A DNA stretch of 35,039 bases, from NCBI GenBank assembly GCA_034430155.1, contig DAOUET010000156.1, positions 1 through 35,039 of the forward strand, written 5' to 3'. The notes under the pieces are model-generated. The model was not told where the DNA came from. It saw nothing but the letters and a program-made list of their open reading frames with translations, and made no database searches. The stretch comes from DAOUET01 sp034430155 (lineage in GTDB: Bacteria > Chloroflexota > Anaerolineae > Anaerolineales > UBA4823). A program made the position numbers and the translations under genes. The first letter of the stretch is position 1, and each line of letters begins with the position of its first letter. Below are positions 1-7,519 of this stretch, one piece after another.

Positions 1-117
1 TCGGGGAAATCCGCCGCCCAGGGGCGCGCCTGGGTAGGGCTGGCGGCCTGTCGCCTGCTGAAACGTTTCTATGGGGATTTTGTATTGGGGGTGAAGCCAG
101 GTCAGCACCTGGAGTAG
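1..117 (+). CDS. C-terminal fragment of an unidentified protein
   Basis: Frame 1 of the plus strand is open from the first base to a TAG at 115-117, giving 38 residues that include WVGLAACRLLKRFYGDF and end in PGQHLE. Third codon positions are GC-rich, as in the neighbouring genes, so I read this as the 3' end of a real gene entering from the left. It converges with the minus-strand toroid gene and overlaps its end by 16 bp. No family is recognisable from so short a tail, and chance openness cannot be excluded. Confidence 0.35.
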   Translation, partial: SGKSAAQGRAWVGLAACRLLKRFYGDFVLGVKPGQHLE

Positions 118-1094
118 ACCTTGGGGATAAATCTCCCAGCTCGTTTCAATGCCCGCCTGGAAATCAAGGTTAACCAAGCCGAAGGCTGTCGCTTCTGCCC
201 AAACTCCCAGTCTTTCCAGGCTGTCCAGATCGACTCGGGGGTAAAGCAGCCTTGCCCGTCGGCCTTGCTTTGCAGGATGTCTAACATTTCGCCCAATCGG
301 GGGTCGTTGTTCAGCCATGGGAAACAGGTCAGCACATCGATCAAGTTCAAGAGATCGTACCAGATCAGGGGTGCCTTCAACCTGCTAAAATGTGTGCCCA
401 TGGCGAATAGATACGGCCGCCGCTCTTTGCGTTGTTCCCACAGACCAAGCAGTGTCTCTGCCCCCACAGAAGCGACCTCTTGATCCAGATCAGGGCATTG
501 GGAGAGCATCTTCAGCATGGTCAAATTTGCATAGGGGCAGGGATCGGCTTTCCGACCGGGTCCCCGGAATTTACCCAGGTCAGGCGATACCGCACAAGGC
601 CAACCGTTTTCGCGCACCAGGCTCGTCAGGTATTGAACCGCAACCCGAACCCGCTCTTCATCGTGTAAACCAAACTTCAGCAAAGCATAGGTGACCAGTG
701 GCGCGTCACACAGCATCCAGGCCAGTTGGTCCTTTCCTGTGCCGCCGTAGGCAGGCTTTATATTGACCAGCACCTGAAAGGCGCCTTCCGGGGAGCGGTG
801 TGCCAGGATGCGCTCTATCACAGTGTCCATGCCGGGATCACCCGCATTCAAGCCAAGATCAGCCAGGAACACCAGTTTATGCAGCAGGTGATTAGCGTCA
901 TTATGGCCCTTCAGGACCGTTCCCGGCCATTGCGCCAATTCGACCATCAGAGCCTGGGTTTTTGGATCAGCCAGCATACTTTGCCGGGCGGTTTGCACCC
1001 GGTCATCATCTTCTGGCAAGTCCAACAGGTCCACAAATGCCCGGTAAGCCACCCAGGGCGGCCCGGCCGTTAGCCAGGTAGTCACCTCATCCAT
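102..1094 (-). CDS. alpha/alpha-toroid (prenyltransferase/squalene-cyclase-like fold) protein, function unknown
   Basis: This 330-residue soluble protein lacks a signal peptide. It has helical repeats with QW-like turns such as SPEGAF near residue 100, and conserved-looking stretches LGKFRGPGRKADPCPY, LIWYDLLNLID and WKDWEFGQK. This is the pattern of an uncharacterised alpha/alpha-toroid family that is often auto-annotated as squalene cyclase or prenyltransferase. I see no catalytic DxDD motif, so enzymatic cyclase activity is doubtful. It starts 5 bp after the stop of the membrane-fusion protein, so it is probably the last gene of the exporter operon. It resembles the other toroid protein at 7520-8566 in size and fold. 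Its role with an ABC exporter is unknown. Confidence 0.6.
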   Translation of the reverse strand: MDEVTTWLTAGPPWVAYRAFVDLLDLPEDDDRVQTARQSMLADPKTQALMVELAQWPGTVLKGHNDANHLLHKLVFLADLGLNAGDPGMDTVIERILAHRSPEGAFQVLVNIKPAYGGTGKDQLAWMLCDAPLVTYALLKFGLHDEERVRVAVQYLTSLVRENGWPCAVSPDLGKFRGPGRKADPCPYANLTMLKMLSQCPDLDQEVASVGAETLLGLWEQRKERRPYLFAMGTHFSRLKAPLIWYDLLNLIDVLTCFPWLNNDPRLGEMLDILQSKADGQGCFTPESIWTAWKDWEFGQKRQPSAWLTLISRRALKRAGRFIPKVYSRC

Positions 1095-1099
1095 TTTAA

Positions 1100-2305
1100 T
1101 TATGGACTCGTTCCGAACTGTACTTCAACGCTCATGCCTGCCCGCAGACCTGGTGGGAGCGTGTCCAGTTCGATGGTAGTCTTGTAAACTACGTCTCCCC
1201 CGAGCGTATTGGCCAGTGGAGATATATCGCGCACCCGCCCCAAGGCATCCTGTCCCAAGGCTTTAATCGAGACCGTGACCGCTTGACCAACCTCGACCTT
1301 GGGTACGTCTCGCTCGCTCAGGTCGGTGGTTTCAACCCGCAGGTTATCCAGGTCGGCCAGCAACAGAACCGGCTGACCCGCGATGAGCCATTCACCGCTG
1401 CTAACCTTGACCTCGGCAATCGTGCCGGCAAATGGCGCCGTCAAGGTCAAATGATCCAGCGCCGCCTGGCTGGCTGCCAGTTGAGTCTGGGCATTTGCCA
1501 GGCGCGCTTCCGCCAGCCGGACCTTATCCTGATCTGGTCCCGACTTTAGAATCTCGGAATCGCGCTGTGCTTTTGCCAGTTGTGCTTGTGCCAGCGCCAG
1601 GTTGGCTTCGGCTTGATTCAGGTCGATGGGATTGGCTTTCCCAAGCAGGTTGTTGTAGGTGCGCACCGTGGCATCATAGTTCTTCTGAACCTGGGCAAGC
1701 TTGCTGAGCAATGCTGCTCGTTGCAGGTTATCCTCCGGCTTATTTTCATAGGGCTGGTAATCATCGCGAGCGCGCTCCAGGCGGTCCTTAGCCAGCAGCA
1801 TGTTGGCATAAGCCGCCTCCAGGTCTACTTGCTGTGCCGCGCTGTTCAGATTGGCAATCACACGTTCAGCGTCGCGCACCGCGTCCTGATAATCGGCAAT
1901 CGCCTTGAGAGCTTGCGCTTGCTGCACATCCAGGTCTTTATCGAGGGCCTCGAGCGCCTGTTGGGCTTGCTCCAGCTCGTACTGGGTCGCGCTGACCGCC
2001 GCTTCCAGGTTTTCCTGGCCTTCCAGCTGCACCAGCACCTGACCGGCCTTTACTTGATCGCCAACCGCCACCTCCACCCTATTGACCTTGCCGCTCAACG
2101 TAAAAACCAGTTGGGCTTCCTGGGCAGGCACCATAATCCCCGAAGCGGTCGCCCCCCCACCCGCACCTGGGAGTGGGGCTTGGTTCGTTGGGCTGGTTTC
2201 ACCCAAAACGATGGTTGGCAACGCCTGAGGGGTATTCCTTGTAAAAGCATTGCATCCGGTCAGGGTCAAGAGAATCAGCAGAATCGTAAGTGCCTTGTTT
2301 TTCAT
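1100..2305 (-). CDS. efflux membrane-fusion (HlyD/RND-type adaptor) lipoprotein
   Basis: This 401-residue protein has a lipoprotein signal peptide (MKNKALTILLILLTLTGC; predicted lipidated Cys 18), so it should be anchored on the outer face of the membrane. A biotinyl-lipoyl-like half-motif follows near residues 70-95 (VGDQVKAGQVLVQLEG). A long Ala/Gln/Leu-rich coiled-coil hairpin occupies about residues 97-285, then the second lipoyl half (LTAPFAGTIAEVKVSSGEWL) and a beta-barrel domain ending in LRAGMSVEVQFG. This is the standard adaptor architecture that links MacB-like permeases to the exterior. The start overlaps the ATPase stop by 4 bp (ATGA), showing translational coupling. The exported substrate is unknown. 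Confidence 0.85.
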   Translation of the reverse strand: MKNKALTILLILLTLTGCNAFTRNTPQALPTIVLGETSPTNQAPLPGAGGGATASGIMVPAQEAQLVFTLSGKVNRVEVAVGDQVKAGQVLVQLEGQENLEAAVSATQYELEQAQQALEALDKDLDVQQAQALKAIADYQDAVRDAERVIANLNSAAQQVDLEAAYANMLLAKDRLERARDDYQPYENKPEDNLQRAALLSKLAQVQKNYDATVRTYNNLLGKANPIDLNQAEANLALAQAQLAKAQRDSEILKSGPDQDKVRLAEARLANAQTQLAASQAALDHLTLTAPFAGTIAEVKVSSGEWLIAGQPVLLLADLDNLRVETTDLSERDVPKVEVGQAVTVSIKALGQDALGRVRDISPLANTLGGDVVYKTTIELDTLPPGLRAGMSVEVQFGTSP

Positions 2306-2994
2306 GATGCTTTTTTACCATTGTTCTCAACGATGGTACCATCCCGCAGCGTGATGACCCGCCGGGCATATTTGATCACGCGTGGGTCGTGTGTGGCAAA
2401 AACAAAGGTGACGCCGGTCTCCTGGTTAATCCGGGTCATAATTTCCATTACCTGTTTGCCGTTGGGGGTGTCGAGGTTGGCGGTGGGTTCGTCTGCCAGG
2501 ATGAGGGTCGGTTTCGTCGCCAGGGCGCGAGCTACAGCCACGCGCTGCTGTTCTCCTCCGCTCAATTGATCCGGGCGATGGTGGGCGCGGTCGGGAAGGT
2601 CGACCGCTTCGAGTAACTGCATCACCCGCTTATGGCGTTCGCTTCCGTTTTGCCCGATCAGGAGCAGCGGCATCTCGATGTTCTCATAGGCCGTCAGGGT
2701 CGGGATTAAGGCAAAGAATTGAAAGATAAATCCGATCGTTCCGCGCCGCATGTCGGCGCGCTGGTTGCGGTTGAGATCGCTGACATCCTTACCATTGATA
2801 AAAACGTACCCGCTGGTCGGTTGGTCGAGGCAACCGATTAATTGTAACAGGGTGGTTTTACCCGAACCGGAAGGTCCGACCAGGGCTGTAAATTCACCAC
2901 TCTCGATGGAAAGGCTGACGCCGCGCAGGGCGCGGGTTTCGACTTTGCCGATCTTATAAACCCGCGTGACGTTTTCGACTCTTGTGACTTCCAT
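2302..2994 (-). CDS. ABC transporter ATP-binding protein (MacB/LolD type)
   Basis: This 230-residue nucleotide-binding subunit has Walker A GPSGSGKTT at 40-48, the signature LSGGEQQR at 144-151, Walker B LILADEP at 164-170 and the switch His in FATHDPR. Length and motifs match the LolD/MacB/FtsE group, which powers FtsX-like permeases in lipoprotein or efflux transport. It lies 18 bp downstream of one permease and overlaps the adaptor by 4 bp, so ATPase, two permeases and adaptor form one exporter. The start is ATG at 2994, preceded by AGGAGAGAAGG. Confidence 0.9.
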   Translation of the reverse strand: MEVTRVENVTRVYKIGKVETRALRGVSLSIESGEFTALVGPSGSGKTTLLQLIGCLDQPTSGYVFINGKDVSDLNRNQRADMRRGTIGFIFQFFALIPTLTAYENIEMPLLLIGQNGSERHKRVMQLLEAVDLPDRAHHRPDQLSGGEQQRVAVARALATKPTLILADEPTANLDTPNGKQVMEIMTRINQETGVTFVFATHDPRVIKYARRVITLRDGTIVENNGKKAS

Positions 2995-3012
2995 ATCCTT
3001 CTCTCCTTGGAA

Positions 3013-4230
3013 TTATTCCCCGCCGCGCAGGGCTTCGACGGGTTCCATCCGGGCAGCCAACATGGCTGGATAAAGACCGGCCAACAACGTAACGACGAGA
3101 GCCATGATGGTCAGGGTGACCGTGTCTTTCAAGGTCAGGTCTGTGTAAATGGTATCGCTGATCAGGATGCCGGTGATTCCCATGTTTCCGATGTAAAAGC
3201 CATATTTGGCGAAATAAGCAACTACCAGCCAGCCGAGTATCAGCCCCATGATGATGCCTCCCACGGCCAGCAAGCTGGATTCGGCCAGGAACATCCCCAT
3301 GATGCGGCGGCCTTTCATGCCAATTGCCGCCAGAATGCCGATCTCGCGGGTACGCTCGAATACCGCCATGATAAGGGTGTTGATGATGACTGTAGCGGTA
3401 ATACCCAGCACGATTAGATAGAGAATGAAGATGTAGCCATTCGCCAGGTCCTCGGTTTGGATAAGCAATTCGTTCATGGTTGTCCAGGTCAAAACCTGAT
3501 AATTAGGACTTTGCAAGGCGGCCGCTACTGCCTCTGTCTGGGCCCTGTCTTTCAGCAACACGAAAATCGTGCTGGCGTGGTTTTCCGTCTGGGTGATAGC
3601 CTGTGCCTTGGCGAGTGGCATGAATACCGTAGTGCTGTCAAAACCACCGGTTTGAGTGGAATAAATCCCCCGGATGGTAAAAAGCTGCTCATCTACATCT
3701 CCGTTGGAGGTATTGATCGAAAGGCTGATCTGGTTGCCGACGTTCAGGTTTAATTTATCAGCCAAAGGCTTTCCGATGAGGATGCCTTGGCGGTCGTCCG
3801 CGGTCAGGAATTCCCCGCTAACCAGGCCTTCTCGGTAAGGAGCGTTCGCTTCAGAGGTAGGGTCAATGCCGTAAATTCTAACGCCAGCCGATTCATCGCC
3901 CACGGCTATTATCCCGCTGGCAAACAGTCGAGGTGTGGCTACTTCCACCGGTGCGAGGGAAGCGATCTGTGCGGTGATTTGATCTGGATTCTCGACCAGA
4001 TCTTCCCATTTCAGGCTGGTTTTGCTCTCATCGTAGGATTTCGCCCGAACCTGCAAATGACCGCTTTGCAACCGGATGGTTGAGTCTACCGCGCCGCCCA
4101 TTTCTCCTTGGACAAAAGCGGCTAGTAGCAGCAACAGCGCTAACCCTATCGCCAATGCCAGCGCTGAGAAGAAAGATCGGCGACGGTTTCGTCCCAGGTC
4201 ACGGAAAGCCATCTTGAAGAGTTGGATCAT
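3013..4230 (-). CDS. ABC transporter permease, FtsX/MacB type (second permease)
   Basis: The protein is about 405 residues. An N-terminal membrane helix (near residues 18-45) is followed by a large periplasmic MacB-PCD-like domain (to about residue 255) and three C-terminal helices containing the typical FtsX phrase ERTREIGILAAIGM. The C-terminus LAARMEPVEALRGGE is characteristic of the family. I prefer ATG 4230, which has a GAGG five bases upstream, over a GTG at 4242 whose GTGA overlaps the preceding permease stop; both are plausible. It pairs with the permease at 4239-5468, with which it shares length and layout, presumably as a heterodimer. Confidence 0.88.
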   Translation of the reverse strand: MIQLFKMAFRDLGRNRRRSFFSALALAIGLALLLLLAAFVQGEMGGAVDSTIRLQSGHLQVRAKSYDESKTSLKWEDLVENPDQITAQIASLAPVEVATPRLFASGIIAVGDESAGVRIYGIDPTSEANAPYREGLVSGEFLTADDRQGILIGKPLADKLNLNVGNQISLSINTSNGDVDEQLFTIRGIYSTQTGGFDSTTVFMPLAKAQAITQTENHASTIFVLLKDRAQTEAVAAALQSPNYQVLTWTTMNELLIQTEDLANGYIFILYLIVLGITATVIINTLIMAVFERTREIGILAAIGMKGRRIMGMFLAESSLLAVGGIIMGLILGWLVVAYFAKYGFYIGNMGITGILISDTIYTDLTLKDTVTLTIMALVVTLLAGLYPAMLAARMEPVEALRGGE

Positions 4231-4238
4231 GGTGAACC

Positions 4239-5468
4239 TCACACGTAATGCAGGGCTTCAGCGGGCTCGCGCTGGGCGGCTTCGCGAGCCGGAATAAGTG
4301 CAGCCAGCGAGGAAATAATCGCCACAGTCAGCCCACGCTCAAATAGCTTGTCAACGCCCCAATCGGGGTAAACCCGTCCGCTAATCAAGGCCGTATAACT
4401 GGTCACATTCGAGAATTGACTGTAATCAATGCCGACCCGCATGAGCAGGCCGTTGAGCGACAGGCCCAGCAGGATTCCAACTGCCACGCCAACCAATCCT
4501 ATCATGGTCCCTTCTAGAACGAACAGCAGCGAAATCTGGCGGGGACGAAGACCCAGCGCGCCAAGCAAACCGATCTCACGCGTCCGCTCGTAGACAGCCA
4601 TCAGCAACAAATTCAGGATGCCAATGCCGGCGATCACCAGGATCACGACGCTGAAGATGTTCATAACTCCCCCTTTTGTACTCAGGGCTTGCTGAAGTTC
4701 GGGAAAATTGGTTTGCCAGGAATCAATCTCGTAGCCGGGCAAACTGGGCTTTAGCGCCTCGATAACCGCAGCTTCATGCCCAAGCTGTTTCAGGAGGATG
4801 CACACCTCGGTGGACTGCCCGGTTAAACCGTAGAGGTCTTGCGCTTCGCTCAAGGAAATGTAGATGGTGCGCTTCTCGATGTCGGGCATTCCCAGGTCAT
4901 AGATGCCAGCTACCGTCATGGTACGGCGGCGCATCTGTTCGTGCGTGGAACGACCGGTCATGGTGATACGGTCGCCGACCCCCAAGCCCATGGCATCCGC
5001 CAGTCCCTTGCCGATGAAGACCATATCGCCATCACCAGAGGTCAAATAACGCCCGGCGATGACATGCTGGGCCGCCAGGTTGACCTCCGCCTCCTTCTCC
5101 GGCTCGATGCCGGTGATGCCCACCGCGAAAGCTCCCTCCGGACTGCTTACCAGCCCACCGGTGTTGATCCGCCGCGTGGCTGCCAGCACCTGTGGATTGG
5201 CTAATGCAGCCTTCACAACCGCCAGGTCATCTGCCAGAGGCAGGAGCGGGGTCTGGTCTGCTTTCGCCCGATAACCATCTGCGTGGACCTGGATATTCCC
5301 CCCCAATACCCTTATGGCATTGCCATAAATGGCTTGGTTAAAACCAGCGACCAAACCATCGTAAAACATCATCAGCGCCAATCCGAGGGCCATGGCCAGG
5401 ACGATGATAAGGGTGTGGCGTCGATGCCGCCAGACATTGCGCCATGCCAGGCGTAAGGCTAACTTCAT
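4239..5468 (-). CDS. ABC transporter permease, FtsX/MacB type (first permease)
   Basis: This 409-residue permease has an N-terminal helix after the basic stretch WRNVWRHRRHT, a periplasmic MacB-PCD-like domain, and three C-terminal helices with ERTREIGLLGALGL. The C-terminus PAREAAQREPAEALHYV matches the family. The start ATG at 5468 has a strong GAGGAGG ribosome binding site 7 bases upstream. It is the first structural gene of the exporter operon, downstream of the truncated TetR-type gene. The substrate is not predictable; related systems export lipoproteins, lipids, peptides or drugs. Confidence 0.88.
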   Translation of the reverse strand: MKLALRLAWRNVWRHRRHTLIIVLAMALGLALMMFYDGLVAGFNQAIYGNAIRVLGGNIQVHADGYRAKADQTPLLPLADDLAVVKAALANPQVLAATRRINTGGLVSSPEGAFAVGITGIEPEKEAEVNLAAQHVIAGRYLTSGDGDMVFIGKGLADAMGLGVGDRITMTGRSTHEQMRRRTMTVAGIYDLGMPDIEKRTIYISLSEAQDLYGLTGQSTEVCILLKQLGHEAAVIEALKPSLPGYEIDSWQTNFPELQQALSTKGGVMNIFSVVILVIAGIGILNLLLMAVYERTREIGLLGALGLRPRQISLLFVLEGTMIGLVGVAVGILLGLSLNGLLMRVGIDYSQFSNVTSYTALISGRVYPDWGVDKLFERGLTVAIISSLAALIPAREAAQREPAEALHYV

Positions 5469-5579
5469 ATTTAAACCTCCTCACTGCGTGGGTAGGGTAT
5501 CTGAAATCGATTCAAGATCTCCATAAGGCTGGTCTTCTCCTGTGAGTCGAATAGTGACCCATCCTGATTTGGGTTCTCA

Positions 5580-6083
5580 TTATGAGACTATCCACTCCTT
5601 AAGTATTTGAAGGTCGAAGAGGTGGACCGAATCTGGAGGGGCTCCCAGAACCCGCTCTAGTGCATCGGTATAGGCATCTACCGTGCTTTGGATGCCTACC
5701 AGATCATCAGACCTGGGTTCGTCCGAGAATAACCAACGGGCAAGGGTTTCATTGAGCCCCTGCAGGATATACAGGACCACTTCGCCGGCCTGGTCGGGGT
5801 AAGAGGTCTTCAAGACGCCTTCCTGGATGCCTTGGTGGATGATTTCCGTGAGAATGGGTGTCGCAATTTCGAGGGAGGCTGTAAAGGCTTTCTGTCGAAA
5901 TAAGGCATTGTCGTCTGCATACCACACTGACAGGAGCGCCAGGAGAAAATCCTTCTGTGCGGTTTTCCAGCGGCGGAGTGCCCCATCTGCCTGCAAGAAC
6001 AAGCATTGAACGTTCTCCACTATCCAAGATGAGCTCTCTTCCGCCAATTGATCGATACTTGGTGAGGCTGATTCTTCTCTGGG
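5580..6083 (-). pseudogene. TetR/AcrR-family regulator lacking its DNA-binding domain
   Basis: The open frame runs from a TAA at 5580 up to a stop at 6084-6086. The usable start nearest the conserved part is a TTG at 6047, giving 155 residues. The sequence (WKTAQKDFLLALLSVWYADD, then an all-helical tail) matches the ligand-binding C-terminal domain of TetR regulators that often sit upstream of ABC exporters. The roughly 60-70-residue N-terminal helix-turn-helix expected upstream is absent in all minus-strand frames I examined. The break coincides with the start of the AT-rich mobile patch. Inference: the repressor was cut by an insertion or deletion and cannot bind DNA, so the exporter may be constitutive. 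A non-DNA-binding remnant could still be translated. Confidence 0.6.
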
Positions 6084-6176
6084 TTAGTGATGGATGCCAT
6101 ACGGTTTGCGGCTCAACGGACGGGCCACACGGAACAGGTGAGACTCGAATACTTCTTGCCACGAACTCAGTAAATG

Positions 6177-6185
6177 GCCCAACTA
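6177..6185. repeat. 9-bp direct repeat GCCCAACTA (left copy)
   Basis: GCCCAACTA occurs here and again at 6655-6663 in the same orientation. The two copies bracket the AT-rich small membrane gene. This copy overlaps the stop codon of that gene. On the minus strand it reads TAGTTGGGC, which resembles the GTTRRRY core of integron attC sites, though no partner core or attC hairpin is visible. Confidence 0.4.
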
Positions 6186-6575
6186 GAACATTTTCGTCAC
6201 AAACACAGAGATGAGGATTAACAAAATTCCACTCAATAGACCCAGTATAACCATACGTACAGAACTACTTGCATTAATTATAGAGTTCGCCCGCTCACTA
6301 CTACTCATATCGCGAAAACTTTCCGCATAGAGCAACTGAAAATTATTCCACTCTTGACCTGCTCCTAGTCGTGACAACCCGCCAGCGACGATCGCCAAAC
6401 AACCAGCGATGAAAAATGCGTCGCTATATGCAAGTGAAGTATCCCACTTATTCATATTGCCAATTACTCCGATTACAATTCCAGCAATAATAGTAAGCAA
6501 GATAGCTTCTCCACACATTTTGATTATGGCCATAATGACTAATCGTTTCATATGGGCCTTGTCAACCTCTTTCAA
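6183..6575 (-). CDS. small hypothetical membrane protein, AT-rich
   Basis: This 130-residue protein has hydrophobic segments at about residues 12-40 (a long one or two helices), 50-67 and 107-128. A polar loop between the last two includes WNNFQLLYAESFRDMSSSERANS. No family is recognised. Its codons are markedly AT-rich compared with both flanking regions, and it is bracketed by 9-bp direct repeats, which suggests acquisition by transfer. It lies between the broken TetR gene and a truncated tyrosine recombinase. The start at 6575 is ATG; an internal Met at residue 9 is an alternative. Confidence 0.6.
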   Translation of the reverse strand: MKEVDKAHMKRLVIMAIIKMCGEAILLTIIAGIVIGVIGNMNKWDTSLAYSDAFFIAGCLAIVAGGLSRLGAGQEWNNFQLLYAESFRDMSSSERANSIINASSSVRMVILGLLSGILLILISVFVTKMF

Positions 6576-6654
6576 GCGAATTTACTTGAGTCTACGTCCG
6601 ATAGGATAAGTTTACTGCAAAAAGAATATAGCTACTGACCAATCTCCCCACAGC

Positions 6655-6663
6655 GCCCAACTA
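6655..6663. repeat. 9-bp direct repeat GCCCAACTA (right copy)
   Basis: This is the second copy of the repeat at 6177-6185, 478 bp away in the same orientation. It sits between the small membrane gene and the recombinase fragment. A short palindrome, GTATA-6-TATAC, lies about 20 bp further right. Confidence 0.4.
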
Positions 6664-6715
6664 CTGCGTATAACGAAACATTGCGGTATATTTGCTTATA
6701 CACAGCACTCTAATT

Positions 6716-7426
6716 TTATCTGATATTCACCAGGATGATATCCAGTATCTCATCATGGCGAGACTGCTCCAATTCCGGAGTCTTGAGTTCTTCGACCAAT
6801 TGTCGGAGTGTGCTTTGTTGAGTCAGTCTCAGCCCACTCATAGATAATTTCTCAGAACCAGGATCCAGGGTTGCAATGCCCTGGTAATAATCCTGCCGGA
6901 GCAAGGGATCTGATACCTCAGCATAAATCATAGTGGTGTCGAGGTGTTCGTGCCCCAAATAGCGTTGAAGGGAAGATGCTGGCATACCAGCTGTCAACAT
7001 CTGGCTTGCGAAGGTGTGTCGGAGGCGTTGAGCCGTCACGGGTACTCCACATTGGCGAGAATAATGTACCAGGCGTCTTTGTAAACTTCGTGGATGCAGA
7101 ACTCTATGCTGGGTGGTGAAAAGATGCACGGAGTCCGGGTCAGGGCGGATGGCAAGATGCTGTTGCACAGCCAACGCTGCAGTATCACTCATGTAGGCAA
7201 TCCGATCCTTGCGTTCCTTGCTGTTATGGATGAACAGTTTGCGCGCATCCAAGTCAATGTCAATCAACCGCAGAGAGCAAACCTCGCTGATACGCAGCCC
7301 GCAGTGCCACAGCAGATAGAAACAGGCTAAATCTCTGACGGCTAACATCGATCCGAACTCAGTTTTTGCTTCCGTAATGGCTTTTTGAACCCCGCGTGTT
7401 TGCCAACCGGCGCAAAGCCTCCCCAC
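6716..7426 (-). CDS. tyrosine recombinase/integrase, catalytic domain only (N-terminally truncated)
   Basis: These 236 residues cover the phage-integrase catalytic domain. Visible are Arg45 in GLRISEV, a likely Lys70 (HNSKERKD), Arg136 in QRLRHTF, His159 in YLGHE and the nucleophile Tyr168 in TTMIYAE. The box-II His (HxLR) is replaced by Gln133. The SAM-like core-binding N-terminal domain is missing: upstream the frame stays open only to a stop at 7466-7468, and the start is a weak GTG at 7426. A roughly 60-residue tail follows the catalytic Tyr. It is probably a decayed integrase left by the element that brought the neighbouring AT-rich gene. Activity is doubtful. Confidence 0.7.
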   Translation of the reverse strand: MGRLCAGWQTRGVQKAITEAKTEFGSMLAVRDLACFYLLWHCGLRISEVCSLRLIDIDLDARKLFIHNSKERKDRIAYMSDTAALAVQQHLAIRPDPDSVHLFTTQHRVLHPRSLQRRLVHYSRQCGVPVTAQRLRHTFASQMLTAGMPASSLQRYLGHEHLDTTMIYAEVSDPLLRQDYYQGIATLDPGSEKLSMSGLRLTQQSTLRQLVEELKTPELEQSRHDEILDIILVNIR

Positions 7427-7519
7427 CCAAAGATTGAGATATGCTTGGGGGAAAGGAGACCGCGGTCAGAGGAGATTTCCCTGCGAGACCGCCATCCTCG
7501 CTGGTGAGATAGGTCCCAA

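Noticed and set aside
1580..2569. Long plus-strand open frame (329 codons) across the membrane-fusion and ATPase genes
   Set aside because: It lies antisense to two well-supported genes and has no recognisable motifs.
5469..5579. Short minus-strand open frame ending just before the first permease (residues including MEILNRFQIPYPRSEEV)
   Set aside because: It is only 17 residues from its ATG, its end overlaps the permease ribosome binding site, and the possible ribosome binding site is too far from the start. It could be a leader peptide, but there is no independent support.
6576..6715. attC hairpin expected beside the GCCCAACTA repeat
   Set aside because: No complementary GTTRRRY core lies at a suitable distance on either strand, so only the repeat itself is reported.
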